From Flavobacterium sp. (GTDB lineage: Bacteria; Bacteroidota; Bacteroidia; Flavobacteriales; Flavobacteriaceae), in NCBI GenBank assembly GCA_015234525.1, contig JADGMX010000010.1, positions 124,001-188,000 on the forward strand: a stretch of 64,000 bases of DNA. The letters are read 5' to 3'. Below the pieces are notes generated by a model. The model searched no databases. It had not been told where the DNA came from and saw nothing but the letters and a program-made list of their open reading frames with translations. This document shows positions 17,528 to 26,337 of this stretch, piece by piece (position 1 is the first letter of the stretch; every line of letters begins with the position of its first letter). Made by a program: the position numbers and the translations under genes.

Positions 17528-17719
17528 TTAAGCTGCGAAGATAGCAGCAAATCCAATACCTTCAATAAGCGCCGCTGCAATAAGCATTGCTGTCTGAATC
17601 TTTCCAGATGCTTCCGGCTGACGCGCGATAGCTTCCATAGCTGAACCACCAATTCTACCGATACCATAACCTGCACCGATTACGATAAGTCCTGCACCTA
17701 CAATAGTTGGAATTTCCAT
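17528..17719 (-). CDS. atpE: F1Fo ATP synthase subunit c
   Basis: Subunit c forms the rotating membrane ring. The protein is 63 residues, short but within the range of the phylum, with two membrane helices joined by the polar loop AIARQPEAS (the conserved RQP). Helix 1 has the glycine run GAGLIVIGAGYGIGRIGG. Helix 2 carries the ion-binding glutamate in AALIEGIGF. The residues around this Glu lack the Ser/Tyr pattern of sodium-type rings, so proton coupling is inferred. Confidence 0.96.
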   Translation of the reverse strand: MEIPTIVGAGLIVIGAGYGIGRIGGSAMEAIARQPEASGKIQTAMLIAAALIEGIGFAAIFAA

Positions 17720-17749
17720 AAATATGTATTAAAAATTAAACATTAATAA

Positions 17750-18880
17750 TTAGTGTGCCTCTTCGTGGTGGTGTTCTTCCACCGCGGCTCCAAAATAAAG
17801 AGCAGACAACATCGTGAATATATAAGCCTGTAAAAAGGCAACCAATATTTCCAAAAACATTAAAAGAAACGCAAGGCCAAAAGAAAGCGAACTTCCGATC
17901 CAGCTCTTAAAGATGAAGATCAACCCAATGATGCTCATCACAACAATATGTCCTGCGAAGATGTTCGCATACAAACGAATCATCAATGAGAACGGTTTAA
18001 TGATCACACCTAGCAATTCGATCGGCGCCAATACAATTCGCATTAACTTCGGAACTCCAGGCATCCAGAAGATGTGTCCCCAATAATTTCTATTTGCTGT
18101 AAGGTTTGTAATCAAAAACGTAACTAGCGCAAGACCCAATGTAATTGTCAAGTTACCGGTAACGTTCACTCCAAGTGGTGTCAATCCAAAAAGATTCAAA
18201 AACAAAATGAAGAAAAACACTGTTAACAGAAAGCCCATGTATTTTCTGTGATGTTTCACACCGATATTCGGAATAGCGATCTCATCTCTGATATAAACCA
18301 CAAGCGGTTCGAAGAATCGTCCGGCTCCAGCTGCAATACCGCCATTTTTAGCATATGATTTCGCCATAGCGCGAAAAACAAGAAACATCAACAGCGCAAC
18401 CACCATCATCATCAAAACGTTTTTGGTGATTGAAAAGTCGATTGGACGCGCATTTGTAGGGTGACCTTCAGCATCTTCAGTAAAAGTTCCTGCTGCGTCG
18501 GTTTTATATATTTTTCCGTCGTGGTGATTTAATGCGTAGTAGTTTCCGTTAGATTCCGCAACTGATTCGCCATGGTTAAATTTAGCCGATGAGAAAACGT
18601 GCAATCCATTGTCCCAAAGAATGATTGGCAGCGGGAAACCTACATGTGAACCCGTTTTATAGTCAGAAAACAATGTAAAGTCGTGCGAATCCAAAACGTG
18701 GTGTCTCACAAATGATTTTACAGTTGATCTTACATCGGTATTCTCTTCATGCGAATCATGCGCAGCGGCTTCAGTGTGTACATGCGTTGAATCAATCGGT
18801 TGAGCTGAAAATCCAATCGCTGGAAGGCACATCACGAAAGCGGCTAATAAAAATGTAAATCGTTGTTTTAAAATAACCAT
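17750..18880 (-). CDS. atpB: F1Fo ATP synthase subunit a
   Basis: Subunit a forms the half-channels beside the c-ring. The 376-residue protein is longer than the E. coli subunit (271) because of an N-terminal extension: a predicted signal peptide or first helix (residues 7-27), a His-rich stretch (HVHTEAAAHDSHEENTD) and about 100 residues that would lie outside the membrane. The essential arginine sits in PFSLMIRLYANIFAGHIV. The tail EEHHHEEAH is also His-rich. Such extended a subunits with His-rich ends are usual in Flavobacteriaceae. A promoter element lies at 18925-18932. Confidence 0.96.
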   Translation of the reverse strand: MVILKQRFTFLLAAFVMCLPAIGFSAQPIDSTHVHTEAAAHDSHEENTDVRSTVKSFVRHHVLDSHDFTLFSDYKTGSHVGFPLPIILWDNGLHVFSSAKFNHGESVAESNGNYYALNHHDGKIYKTDAAGTFTEDAEGHPTNARPIDFSITKNVLMMMVVALLMFLVFRAMAKSYAKNGGIAAGAGRFFEPLVVYIRDEIAIPNIGVKHHRKYMGFLLTVFFFILFLNLFGLTPLGVNVTGNLTITLGLALVTFLITNLTANRNYWGHIFWMPGVPKLMRIVLAPIELLGVIIKPFSLMIRLYANIFAGHIVVMSIIGLIFIFKSWIGSSLSFGLAFLLMFLEILVAFLQAYIFTMLSALYFGAAVEEHHHEEAH

Positions 18881-18924
18881 ACCTATTAATTAACTGCTTA
18901 AAACTTGGTTCCTGAAATTTTGTG

Positions 18925-18932
18925 CAAAGGTA
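18925..18932 (-). promoter_or_regulatory. Promoter -7 element (TACCTTTG) for atpBEFHAG
   Basis: Exact TAnnTTTG match on the minus strand, 44 bases before the atpB start codon, in the 117-base gap that separates atpB from the upstream small membrane-protein gene. It would let the F-ATPase structural genes be transcribed independently of sprE and the bactofilin gene. Confidence 0.55.
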
Positions 18933-18997
18933 CGTTTAATATTTACATTCGAAAATCTCAGAATAACTTTTTAAAGCGAATTTGTATTTAATTCTGA

Positions 18998-19396
18998 CTA
19001 TTGTTGCCGACTATTTAAAATTCGCACTGCAATAAAGGTTTCCACTGCTAAAAAGAAAAGAAATACTGTCAGTATATTCTTCTTTTCTATCGCGGTAAGC
19101 GGAAGAACTTCATCGTGGATTGCGCCATAAAATACGCCAAACGACAAAAGCATCTTCAATCCCGTAAGTAAAAGAAAAGAATAACCGACATAATCAATAT
19201 TAATCGCTCTAATTTTTGTCAGAATAATTGTAATCATTATGCTGAAAGACGAGTAACCGGCGTAAAGTGAAAGTAACGAATGGTGTTGTTCCACCTCGCG
19301 ATTTTCCCATTCAACATAATCTAAGATAAACGTGTGCAAAAAAAATGCTGCCAGAGACAGCCCAAGAATAATTGCGATTTGTGTAACTAATTTCAT
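18998..19396 (-). CDS. Small membrane protein associated with the atp operon (DUF6168-like)
   Basis: A 132-residue protein with four hydrophobic segments (about residues 5-25, 46-63, 72-94 and 107-127) and short polar loops (DYVEWENREVEQHH, then AIHDEVLPLTAIEKKN). I believe it corresponds to DUF6168, a family found next to AtpZ and AtpB in Flavobacteriaceae. Its position equals that of AtpI in other bacteria, which helps assemble the c-ring, so a chaperone role is possible but is inference from location. It overlaps the upstream AtpZ-like gene by 4 bases (start inside the stop), a sign of translational coupling. Confidence 0.7.
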   Translation of the reverse strand: MKLVTQIAIILGLSLAAFFLHTFILDYVEWENREVEQHHSLLSLYAGYSSFSIMITIILTKIRAINIDYVGYSFLLLTGLKMLLSFGVFYGAIHDEVLPLTAIEKKNILTVFLFFLAVETFIAVRILNSRQQ

Positions 19397-19641
19397 TTAT
19401 TGTTTCGCTCTTCAGCTTTGTTGATTTCCTTTAATAGTCGGTTAACATTGTATATCGCAATTGCAACACCTACCATGGTAAGCACTTTAACGTAAACCCG
19501 ATTCTCAGACCCATATTTCTCATCAAGCCAGTCACCAAAATAGGCGAACGCAAAAATGATAATACCCATTTGCAGTGGAATATTAACTAATGCCAGCCAC
19601 TTATTAGCGGTTTGTCTGTTATCCTTCTTGGGATCGTTCAT
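19393..19641 (-). CDS. AtpZ/AtpI family protein
   Basis: An 82-residue protein with two membrane helices (about residues 14-35 and 47-65). The motif FGDWLDEKYGSENRVYVKV between them matches the AtpZ/AtpI family, small proteins encoded at the head of F-ATPase operons and implicated in c-ring assembly or ion handling. Its first 23 bases overlap the end of the bactofilin gene and its end overlaps the next small membrane-protein gene, so the three genes form one tightly coupled unit. Confidence 0.82.
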   Translation of the reverse strand: MNDPKKDNRQTANKWLALVNIPLQMGIIIFAFAYFGDWLDEKYGSENRVYVKVLTMVGVAIAIYNVNRLLKEINKAEERNNK

Positions 19642-20014
19642 GAGGCGGCAGATTTTTAACAGCAGCTTTCATCGTGCAAGATGCACTAAATTCGGCGCCT
19701 GGTTCAACTGATAATTTACCACACACAACTTCGCCGTGAATGCTCGCTTTTCCTCTTACGTTAAGCATTTCGAGAACCTGAATTTTGCCTTCAAACCTAC
19801 CTTCGATGTCGGCATTTTTACAAAGGATGTCGCCAGTCACGCTTCCGGCAGGTCCGATGACAATTTTCCCATTAGATTGAAAATTTCCAACTAACTCGCC
19901 ATCGAGACGAAAATCCGCTTGTGAGAAAATATTGCCTCGAATTGCTGTGCCTTCAACAATACGGTTGGTCTTACCTAAAAGATCGGTGTATGATTTCTGA
20001 CTTTTTTCAAACAT
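19619..20014 (-). CDS. Bactofilin (polymer-forming cytoskeletal protein)
   Basis: A 131-residue bactofilin. The core of about 100 residues (from IVEGTAIRGNIFSQADFRLDG to VVCGKLSVEPGAEFSASCTM; each quoted only at its ends) has the regular beta-helix repeat with glycines at turns. Bactofilins self-assemble without nucleotides into filaments that serve as scaffolds for cell-wall enzymes or motility machinery. The start codon shares a base with the sprE stop codon (20014), so it is probably cotranslated with sprE. The gene link suggests a possible role with the gliding/secretion apparatus or the ATP synthase, but this is only context. Confidence 0.88.
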   Translation of the reverse strand: MFEKSQKSYTDLLGKTNRIVEGTAIRGNIFSQADFRLDGELVGNFQSNGKIVIGPAGSVTGDILCKNADIEGRFEGKIQVLEMLNVRGKASIHGEVVCGKLSVEPGAEFSASCTMKAAVKNLPPHERSQEG

Positions 20015-22869
20015 TATCGTCCTGATTTTGGCATTGACGGTGGATTGCCATTACTATTGGCGTCCATTGATCTTGGACTTGCAGGCGTACCCGAGCGTTT
20101 GCTTTTTGCATTGTCGGTGCTTGGTTTCGCAGGTGTTTGCCCAGGTTTCTGCGGCTGCTGGGCAGGTTTTGCCGTTTGCGGAAGATTTTTAGCCGATGGC
20201 ATCTGCGGAACCGGAGCCACAACCTCTTTAACCGGCGGCGTAAATGGAAGTTGATCTGTTACAGAAGGTTCCACAAATGTCGGGTTGTTGAGATACTCAT
20301 CAATGTTTTTCTTCATTTGAACAACCTCATAGTTTTGTCCTGAAATGAAAATTGGCGTCTCAGCAACCTTGTACTCTTTAAACTCTTTTAATATCGAGGC
20401 GATCCCTTTGGCATATTCCTCTGATTTCAATCCGTGGATAACAATGAAATTATCAGTTTCGGTATAACTGTCAAATGTCGATTTCAGATTAGGCAGCTCA
20501 CGGTCTTTGATAAATTTATCAACTTTGGCCTGTAGCGTTTTGGTCGGTTTGTCATCCAAACTTTTAGCACGGTACAAAATTTTCCAGTTCGAAGTTTCGC
20601 TGCTGCTAAATTGAAGATTTTCCAAAGCCGGAATCGAAGTTCGTAAAATCAGTTCGGCTTCTTTACCTTCAGGCAAACTCGGATAGTTTAATGCAACAAA
20701 GTTCAGCGCTTTACGGTACTCGGCTAATCCTTGAGTTTTTCCGACGATACGGGCTTTCAAAAGTTCAAATTTGGCAACAATCTCTTCACCGGTATATTGA
20801 TCGATTGCGAGTTCAGTGTCTGTCAACAAATTCTTATACTCGTGATTTTCAAATCGTTTAAAGAGTTGATTGTATGAAGCTTCAGGCGTCAGCGTAGCAT
20901 CAGCATTTGCACCTGAACTATTCAAGATCTGTGCATATCGTGAGTCCGGATATCTTTCGATGATCACATTTTTCATCGCCGTTGCTTGTGGCTCATCAAT
21001 AATCTGATAAATCTTATAAAGATGATACATCGATGGCAATACAAGACGTTCATCCGGATTGCTAACCAATAAAACTTCTAATTTATCTGCAGCACGTTGA
21101 TATTCCCTGAATTTTTCCTTGTAAATAACACCAAGTTGATAATATGCAAAATTGCGATCTTTAGCTAAACTGTCTAAAACTTTTTGATCTTGCGGAAGTG
21201 TGCTCAAGTAATAATCGACGGTATATCGCGGATCAACAACATCTTCGCCACTGCCAGCAATATCATTCTCATCATTTGAAGCCGCGTCAGTATTGGCAGT
21301 TGCATTTGAACCACCGCGTTGTGCTTGGATGGTTCGCCAATTATTTTGACGGCTTCGAGAACCCCATATTTTTTCAAATTCAAGTTTTCCGTAAGCAACA
21401 GTCTGCGGATTGTAAAAATAGAAAGTGCCGTCATTCGATTGGGTCGCCTGCCTTTGGCTATTCGATTTTGCACTTCTGGCCGATGACGCATCAGCCATAT
21501 CACCTGCAGCGGCAGCGGCGGCTAATTGCTTGCGAGCCTTTTCTTCAAGTTTACGCTTTATTTCGTCTTCAGCTTTAAGCTTGTCGATATATTGTTGATA
21601 ATACGAAATTCGCTGTGGCCGGTCCATTGCCACCACATCCAGAATACTGTCATTAGCTTGGGCGATTGCTTCATACTTAATCACATCTGTAAGATTTTCA
21701 CGTTTTTTTGCAATTGCCTTGTATTCGCGGGTTCTCGGATTTAGCTGAACCAGCGTGCTGTCATAATACTTTCCGGCAGTTGCGTATTTTGCTGTATTGA
21801 AATTGATATCGGCGAGATTGCGATAATTTGAAGCAACGAGATATTGGTCTTGCGAATTTGTTCGAAGTGACGTATTATAATATTTAACCGCTTGTTTGTA
21901 GTTCTTTTGTTTGTCGTAGAAAAGAGCCATCTGATGATTTAAAACATCAAGATGCGGGCGATTCTCACGGTCTTCAAGCATTTTTGTGTACATATCGACA
22001 AAGGCCAATGTATCACCGGTTGCAAAATTAAATTGCGCCGACTGACGTGCATGTGATTGAATGACATACATTCTGGGCGACTTTCGTTTCATGTCGATCA
22101 CATTCTGATAGGCTACAAAAGCGCTGTCTTTTTCACCCATGGTTTCAAACAACTGACCGAGAATAAACGTATATCTGGCTTTTTCTTCGTCGAGTTTGGT
22201 AAAGGTTGTGGCGGCACGCAACTTCACGATTGCACTGTCTTTTTGTTCCAGATTTAAATATGCCTGAGCCAGAGTCGCATTTGCATCGGCGAAAATCTGA
22301 TCTTTAAAACTTATTTCGGTAAGTAATTTTTCTAAATTTTTAACCGCAAGCGCATCATTTTCGAGTCGCACATTGGTTTTTTCACGCCATATTTTGGCTT
22401 CGTAGATTTTGTCACTTGTCGGATACTTATATAAAATGTAATTGAAAGCTTCAAGAGCCGGAATAAAACGCTGATCGTAATATCGGGCTTTGCCGAGCAT
22501 AAGGTGCGCTTCATCCATTTGCGGATTTTTCTCGCCACCATCAATATTCATCGAATGTTTCTGAATCGCTTTAATCGCTTTTTCTTCGGCGCGCTGGAAG
22601 TTTGCGTTTCGCGCATCGCCTGGCATCATCGATTCTTCTTCGGTCTGCATTCGCTCAATCGGAAGCGTTTCCCAGTAATTATCGCGATACGTGCTTTTAA
22701 GCTCAACCAGTCCGGCATCCAGCGCAAGCCCGCCGTTGTAAAGAATGTTATATTTTGTACTTAAAGCATGCGAATTCCGGGACAAAAAAGTATTTCGTCT
22801 GGTTGAACATGCAATCAATACGGCAAAGACACCAACAAGAAGAAGGTATTTTATGATGGTCTTTTTCAA
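20014..22869 (-). CDS. sprE: SprE/PorW-type TPR lipoprotein of type IX secretion and gliding
   Basis: A 951-residue lipoprotein (MKKTIIKYLLLVGVFAVLIAC, lipobox LIAC, Cys21). After the cysteine comes STRRNTFLSRNSHALSTKYN and NILYNGGLALDAGL, which I recognise as the start of SprE of Flavobacterium johnsoniae (PorW in Porphyromonas). Many TPR-like helices span residues about 110-420 and 560-700, and the C-terminal 90 residues are rich in Pro, Gln and Lys. SprE is needed for type IX secretion and gliding. The start codon is TTG, with no better ATG giving the signal peptide. No other T9SS gene is in the window. Confidence 0.85.
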   Translation of the reverse strand: MKKTIIKYLLLVGVFAVLIACSTRRNTFLSRNSHALSTKYNILYNGGLALDAGLVELKSTYRDNYWETLPIERMQTEEESMMPGDARNANFQRAEEKAIKAIQKHSMNIDGGEKNPQMDEAHLMLGKARYYDQRFIPALEAFNYILYKYPTSDKIYEAKIWREKTNVRLENDALAVKNLEKLLTEISFKDQIFADANATLAQAYLNLEQKDSAIVKLRAATTFTKLDEEKARYTFILGQLFETMGEKDSAFVAYQNVIDMKRKSPRMYVIQSHARQSAQFNFATGDTLAFVDMYTKMLEDRENRPHLDVLNHQMALFYDKQKNYKQAVKYYNTSLRTNSQDQYLVASNYRNLADINFNTAKYATAGKYYDSTLVQLNPRTREYKAIAKKRENLTDVIKYEAIAQANDSILDVVAMDRPQRISYYQQYIDKLKAEDEIKRKLEEKARKQLAAAAAAGDMADASSARSAKSNSQRQATQSNDGTFYFYNPQTVAYGKLEFEKIWGSRSRQNNWRTIQAQRGGSNATANTDAASNDENDIAGSGEDVVDPRYTVDYYLSTLPQDQKVLDSLAKDRNFAYYQLGVIYKEKFREYQRAADKLEVLLVSNPDERLVLPSMYHLYKIYQIIDEPQATAMKNVIIERYPDSRYAQILNSSGANADATLTPEASYNQLFKRFENHEYKNLLTDTELAIDQYTGEEIVAKFELLKARIVGKTQGLAEYRKALNFVALNYPSLPEGKEAELILRTSIPALENLQFSSSETSNWKILYRAKSLDDKPTKTLQAKVDKFIKDRELPNLKSTFDSYTETDNFIVIHGLKSEEYAKGIASILKEFKEYKVAETPIFISGQNYEVVQMKKNIDEYLNNPTFVEPSVTDQLPFTPPVKEVVAPVPQMPSAKNLPQTAKPAQQPQKPGQTPAKPSTDNAKSKRSGTPASPRSMDANSNGNPPSMPKSGR

Positions 22870-22982
22870 GGTAAAACGTTTTATTCCTAAACTTTTAAAA
22901 GCCTAATTTAGTATACTGACCGGTAAAAATACGTTTCTTTTCAATACGTTATATTTTCTAATCGGATTTTTGTCGGGCGACT

Positions 22983-23678
22983 TTAAACCGCGAAAAATTC
23001 TTCAAGTTCGCGTAAGGTTTCAGATGATTTCTGAATATCCCGAACCACTTGTCCTTTATTTAATGCAACAATGCGATCGCAAACCTCAACAGTGTGAACA
23101 AGATCGTGGCTGGAAACCAAGACTGTTACCGTCGGATCCTGTGAAAGTTCGCGGATCACTTTTTTTAATCGGTTAACGGTCGTTGGATCGAGGTTGGCGA
23201 AAGGTTCATCGAGAATCACCACTTTCGGACTTCCGATTAAAGTAGCGATGATACCTACTTTTTTCATATTTCCTTTTGAAAGGTCACGCAAATATTTTTT
23301 GCTGTTGAGGATTTCCCCATTGAAAAACTCCGAATACTTTGCAAGCAACGCGTCGACATCAGCTTTAGTTTGGCCACGTAAATCGCCGATAAAGTAAAAA
23401 TATTCTTCGGCAGTCAAATATCCGATCAGAAAAGACTCATCAATAAAAGCTGACGTAAAAGGTTTCCAGTCTTCGCTTTGATCAACGCGGGTCCCTCGGT
23501 TGGTGATATGTCCCGTTGTGGGCTCGATCAGATCAAGAAGCAAACTAAAGAAGGTAGTTTTACCAGCGCCATTATTTCCGACTAGTCCAAAACTCTGACC
23601 TTCGGGGATCTGAAGACTTTCAATATCTAAAACTTTACCCTGACCATATGATTTTGACAATTTTTCTACTTGTATCAT
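22983..23678 (-). CDS. ABC transporter ATP-binding protein
   Basis: A 231-residue ABC ATPase with Walker A GNNGAGKTTFF (residues about 34-44), the signature LRDLSKGNMKKVGI, Walker B VVILDEPFANLDP and the switch histidine in SSHDL. The SKGN signature and size match the group that powers ABC-2 type exporters. It is encoded 10 bases downstream of the DUF5687 membrane protein, its likely permease partner. The transported compound is unknown. Confidence 0.93.
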   Translation of the reverse strand: MIQVEKLSKSYGQGKVLDIESLQIPEGQSFGLVGNNGAGKTTFFSLLLDLIEPTTGHITNRGTRVDQSEDWKPFTSAFIDESFLIGYLTAEEYFYFIGDLRGQTKADVDALLAKYSEFFNGEILNSKKYLRDLSKGNMKKVGIIATLIGSPKVVILDEPFANLDPTTVNRLKKVIRELSQDPTVTVLVSSHDLVHTVEVCDRIVALNKGQVVRDIQKSSETLRELEEFFAV

Positions 23679-23688
23679 CTGCTAAAAT

Positions 23689-25158
23689 TTAATTGTTGTT
23701 CTCCTTGTAGGCTTGAACCGTGCTGTATTTTTCTTTTTTATAAACGCGTTCGATCAATGTAAATACCTTGTCTTTCAAAGCAAAACCGATAATTCCCGTA
23801 AGGGCAACCAATAATAATCCGACGGTTGAACTGACAAGCGCCGTTCCCAATCCGTATAGCGCCATTGGCAGAAGCAATTTTGGAAATGAGATCAGCATTG
23901 TTTTTACATTGAAAGCTTTTTTATCGCCAAATGCATTCTTGCTGCTTTGCAGATCGATAGGTGTTTTCGTGTAAGCGCCACCTAAAAGCACTAAATGCGA
24001 ATTTACTCCGATGTTGTAGATTCCGGCCACGATCAAAATTAAATAAATATCAACACCAAAATAAAGGTAAAACGATGATACCACTGTAGAGACTACGGTC
24101 GCCAAAACAATCATCCACCACTTGGCCGTTAGATAATCGCGATACGGAACATTTTGCGTCATCATCAAATTGTAGTACGAACTATCCCAACTTGGTACGA
24201 ACTGACCAAAGGTGAACAGGAATCCACCGGTAACAAAAATCGCGGCCATTATATGAAATATCGGCTTATCATAAGCTTCCAAAGTAAAGAAAATCAGTCC
24301 ATAAAACAAGAATAGAATGCTCATCCAAACCGTACTTTTCGAGCGCTTATTCCTTTTAATTAACCTGATGTCGTTCTTCAGGAATGTGCCAACAACACCA
24401 TATTTATTAAGCCAATCGTAACCCTCGGTTTTTGCTTCTTCGGTTTTTTGCGACAAGCGGGTATCAAGATGAAGATTATCTCTTAAAAAACGGAAGTTGG
24501 TAACAAACAAACCGATTAGCGTTACTAGCGGAATGATTGCCATATAAGAAGTATCAAACAATCCGTAAAAAAAATGAAACGTATAGGCCGTAATGTCGAA
24601 ATATTCGTAATACTGAAGCGCGCCAAATATAACCGCCACGATAATAAATCCGTTGAACAAATAGTCTTTGTTATTGATCAGAATATTTGCGAAATTATTG
24701 ATGTAAATCAGTGACATAACTCCAACATACCACAGAATTACTCCCATAATATCGTAGCCTTCAATCAATAAAACTACGGTGAATGGGACAAAGAAAAACC
24801 AATGAACGATATTGAAAAATGAGACCACGGTTTTACCCAGCGCGAAATTGACGATTGTCGATTTATTGATTGGCAGATAAAGCAGCGGTTTAATGTTCAT
24901 CACCGGAATCTTCTGAAGCATCAACCTAAAGATCAAATCACAAACAAAATAGTAAAAGAGAAATTTGCTGACCACAACGAGCGGATCGGAATTGAGTTCT
25001 TCTTCAATGAGATAAAATGCACCGACACCTAAAATAAGAAAAACGACTGCAAAATAAAGGGCAATCAGCCCCATCAAAATTTTAAACCAGAGATTTGTAG
25101 AGAATGATGCTGAGCGAGTAAATGCGCGCCACTCCAGGATCAGGAATCTTTTAAACAT
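23689..25158 (-). CDS. DUF5687 family membrane protein, probable ABC permease
   Basis: A 489-residue membrane protein with about 11-12 hydrophobic segments. It starts MFKRFLILEWRAFTRSASFS, and I recognise it as DUF5687, a Bacteroidota family encoded next to ABC ATPases. The amphipathic start and the spacing of helices resemble ABC-2 type export permeases. Because ATPase and permease genes are adjacent and codirectional, they probably form a homodimeric-permease exporter. No substrate-binding protein is encoded nearby, in keeping with export. Confidence 0.82.
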   Translation of the reverse strand: MFKRFLILEWRAFTRSASFSTNLWFKILMGLIALYFAVVFLILGVGAFYLIEEELNSDPLVVVSKFLFYYFVCDLIFRLMLQKIPVMNIKPLLYLPINKSTIVNFALGKTVVSFFNIVHWFFFVPFTVVLLIEGYDIMGVILWYVGVMSLIYINNFANILINNKDYLFNGFIIVAVIFGALQYYEYFDITAYTFHFFYGLFDTSYMAIIPLVTLIGLFVTNFRFLRDNLHLDTRLSQKTEEAKTEGYDWLNKYGVVGTFLKNDIRLIKRNKRSKSTVWMSILFLFYGLIFFTLEAYDKPIFHIMAAIFVTGGFLFTFGQFVPSWDSSYYNLMMTQNVPYRDYLTAKWWMIVLATVVSTVVSSFYLYFGVDIYLILIVAGIYNIGVNSHLVLLGGAYTKTPIDLQSSKNAFGDKKAFNVKTMLISFPKLLLPMALYGLGTALVSSTVGLLLVALTGIIGFALKDKVFTLIERVYKKEKYSTVQAYKENNN

Positions 25159-25259
25159 ATTTTGAATGGTTTTGCAATGAGTGGTTAAATATACTAAAAA
25201 GTTACAGCGAATTTTTGCCGTTGACCGATTCCCGCTTTTTCACCTGCTGACTTTTTTGT

Positions 25260-25267
25260 TACTTTTG
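25260..25267 (+). promoter_or_regulatory. Promoter -7 element (TACTTTTG) for the oxidoreductase gene
   Basis: Exact TAnnTTTG match 13 bases before the ATG at 25281. No TTG is seen at the expected distance upstream. Confidence 0.5.
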
Positions 25268-25280
25268 TAAAAAAAATTCG

Positions 25281-26333
25281 ATGTCTACATTTTATAAACT
25301 CAAAATAGCTGAAGTACGACGTGAAACTCCTGAAGCGGTTTCGGTCAAATTTTCGGTGCCGCTTGAACTGCAGGATTTCTACGAATTTACAGCCGGCCAG
25401 TATACCACGTTAAAACTAACCCTTGACGGTGAGGAAATTAGACGTGCATATTCAATATGTTCATCGCCAAACAGCGGCGAATTACGGATCGCGATCAAAT
25501 CGGTTTCAGTTGGTGCGTTTTCGACATTCGCAAACCGAAATTTAAAAGAAGGCGATATTGTTGAAGTCGGAACTCCTGAAGGTAAATTCACTTTTTCACC
25601 TGATGGCGAACGCAGTAAAAATTATGCGGCATTTGTAGCAGGAAGCGGAATCACACCGGTTATGTCGATCTTGACCTCAGTTTTGGAAGACGAGCCTAAA
25701 AGTACTTTTGTTTTGGTTTATGGAAATAAATCCCCTGAGCAAGCCATCTTTCACCAGCAACTTCACGAATTACATCTTAAATATACAGGCCGACTTTTCG
25801 TCTATTATGTTTATAGTCAGGCGAAGGTCGACAATGAATTGTTCGGGCGAATTGAAAGGTCGACTGTTAATTTTATCCTCAACAACAAGCACAAGGAAAT
25901 CGAGTTCGACAAATTCTACTTGTGCGGTCCTGAGCAGATGATTCTCACGGTTAGCGATGTTTTAAAGGAGCGAAATATCAAAGAAAAGGATATTAAATTC
26001 GAGCTTTTCTTCGCGCCGAAAGAGGAAAATCAAATTGATGCATCACTCGAAGGTCATACTAAAATTACCGTTTTGGTTGATGATGAAGAGACCACTTTCG
26101 AAATGTCGCAAAAGCAAACTGTTCTCGATGCGGCTTTGAAACAAGGGCTTGATGCTCCGTATTCTTGTCAGGGCGGAATTTGCAGCAGCTGTCTTGCTCG
26201 AATAAAAAGCGGTTCGGCAGAGATGAAGAAAAACGCAATTTTAACAGATAAAGAGATTGAAGAAGGATTGATACTGACATGTCAGGCGCATCCGACTTCA
26301 AAGGAAATTTTTGTCGATTACGACGATGTATAA
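25281..26333 (+). CDS. FAD/NAD(P) oxidoreductase with C-terminal 2Fe-2S ferredoxin domain (PaaE-like)
   Basis: The 350-residue protein has an N-terminal FAD-binding barrel (RRAYSICSSP at about residues 53-62 binds FAD), a NAD(P)-binding domain (VAGSGITPVMSIL and FYLCGPEQM) and a C-terminal plant-type ferredoxin domain with the cluster ligands CQGGICSSC plus a distal Cys in LTCQAHP. This arrangement is that of PaaE and related ferredoxin reductases that pass electrons from NAD(P)H to a partner oxygenase. No paa genes or oxygenase are nearby, so the partner is unknown and the PaaE name describes only the architecture. Confidence 0.92.
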   Translation: MSTFYKLKIAEVRRETPEAVSVKFSVPLELQDFYEFTAGQYTTLKLTLDGEEIRRAYSICSSPNSGELRIAIKSVSVGAFSTFANRNLKEGDIVEVGTPEGKFTFSPDGERSKNYAAFVAGSGITPVMSILTSVLEDEPKSTFVLVYGNKSPEQAIFHQQLHELHLKYTGRLFVYYVYSQAKVDNELFGRIERSTVNFILNNKHKEIEFDKFYLCGPEQMILTVSDVLKERNIKEKDIKFELFFAPKEENQIDASLEGHTKITVLVDDEETTFEMSQKQTVLDAALKQGLDAPYSCQGGICSSCLARIKSGSAEMKKNAILTDKEIEEGLILTCQAHPTSKEIFVDYDDV

Positions 26334-26337
26334 TCCG

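Noticed and set aside
25281..26333. Assignment as true PaaE of phenylacetate degradation
   Set aside because: The architecture fits, but no other paa gene is present, so only the general oxidoreductase call is supported.
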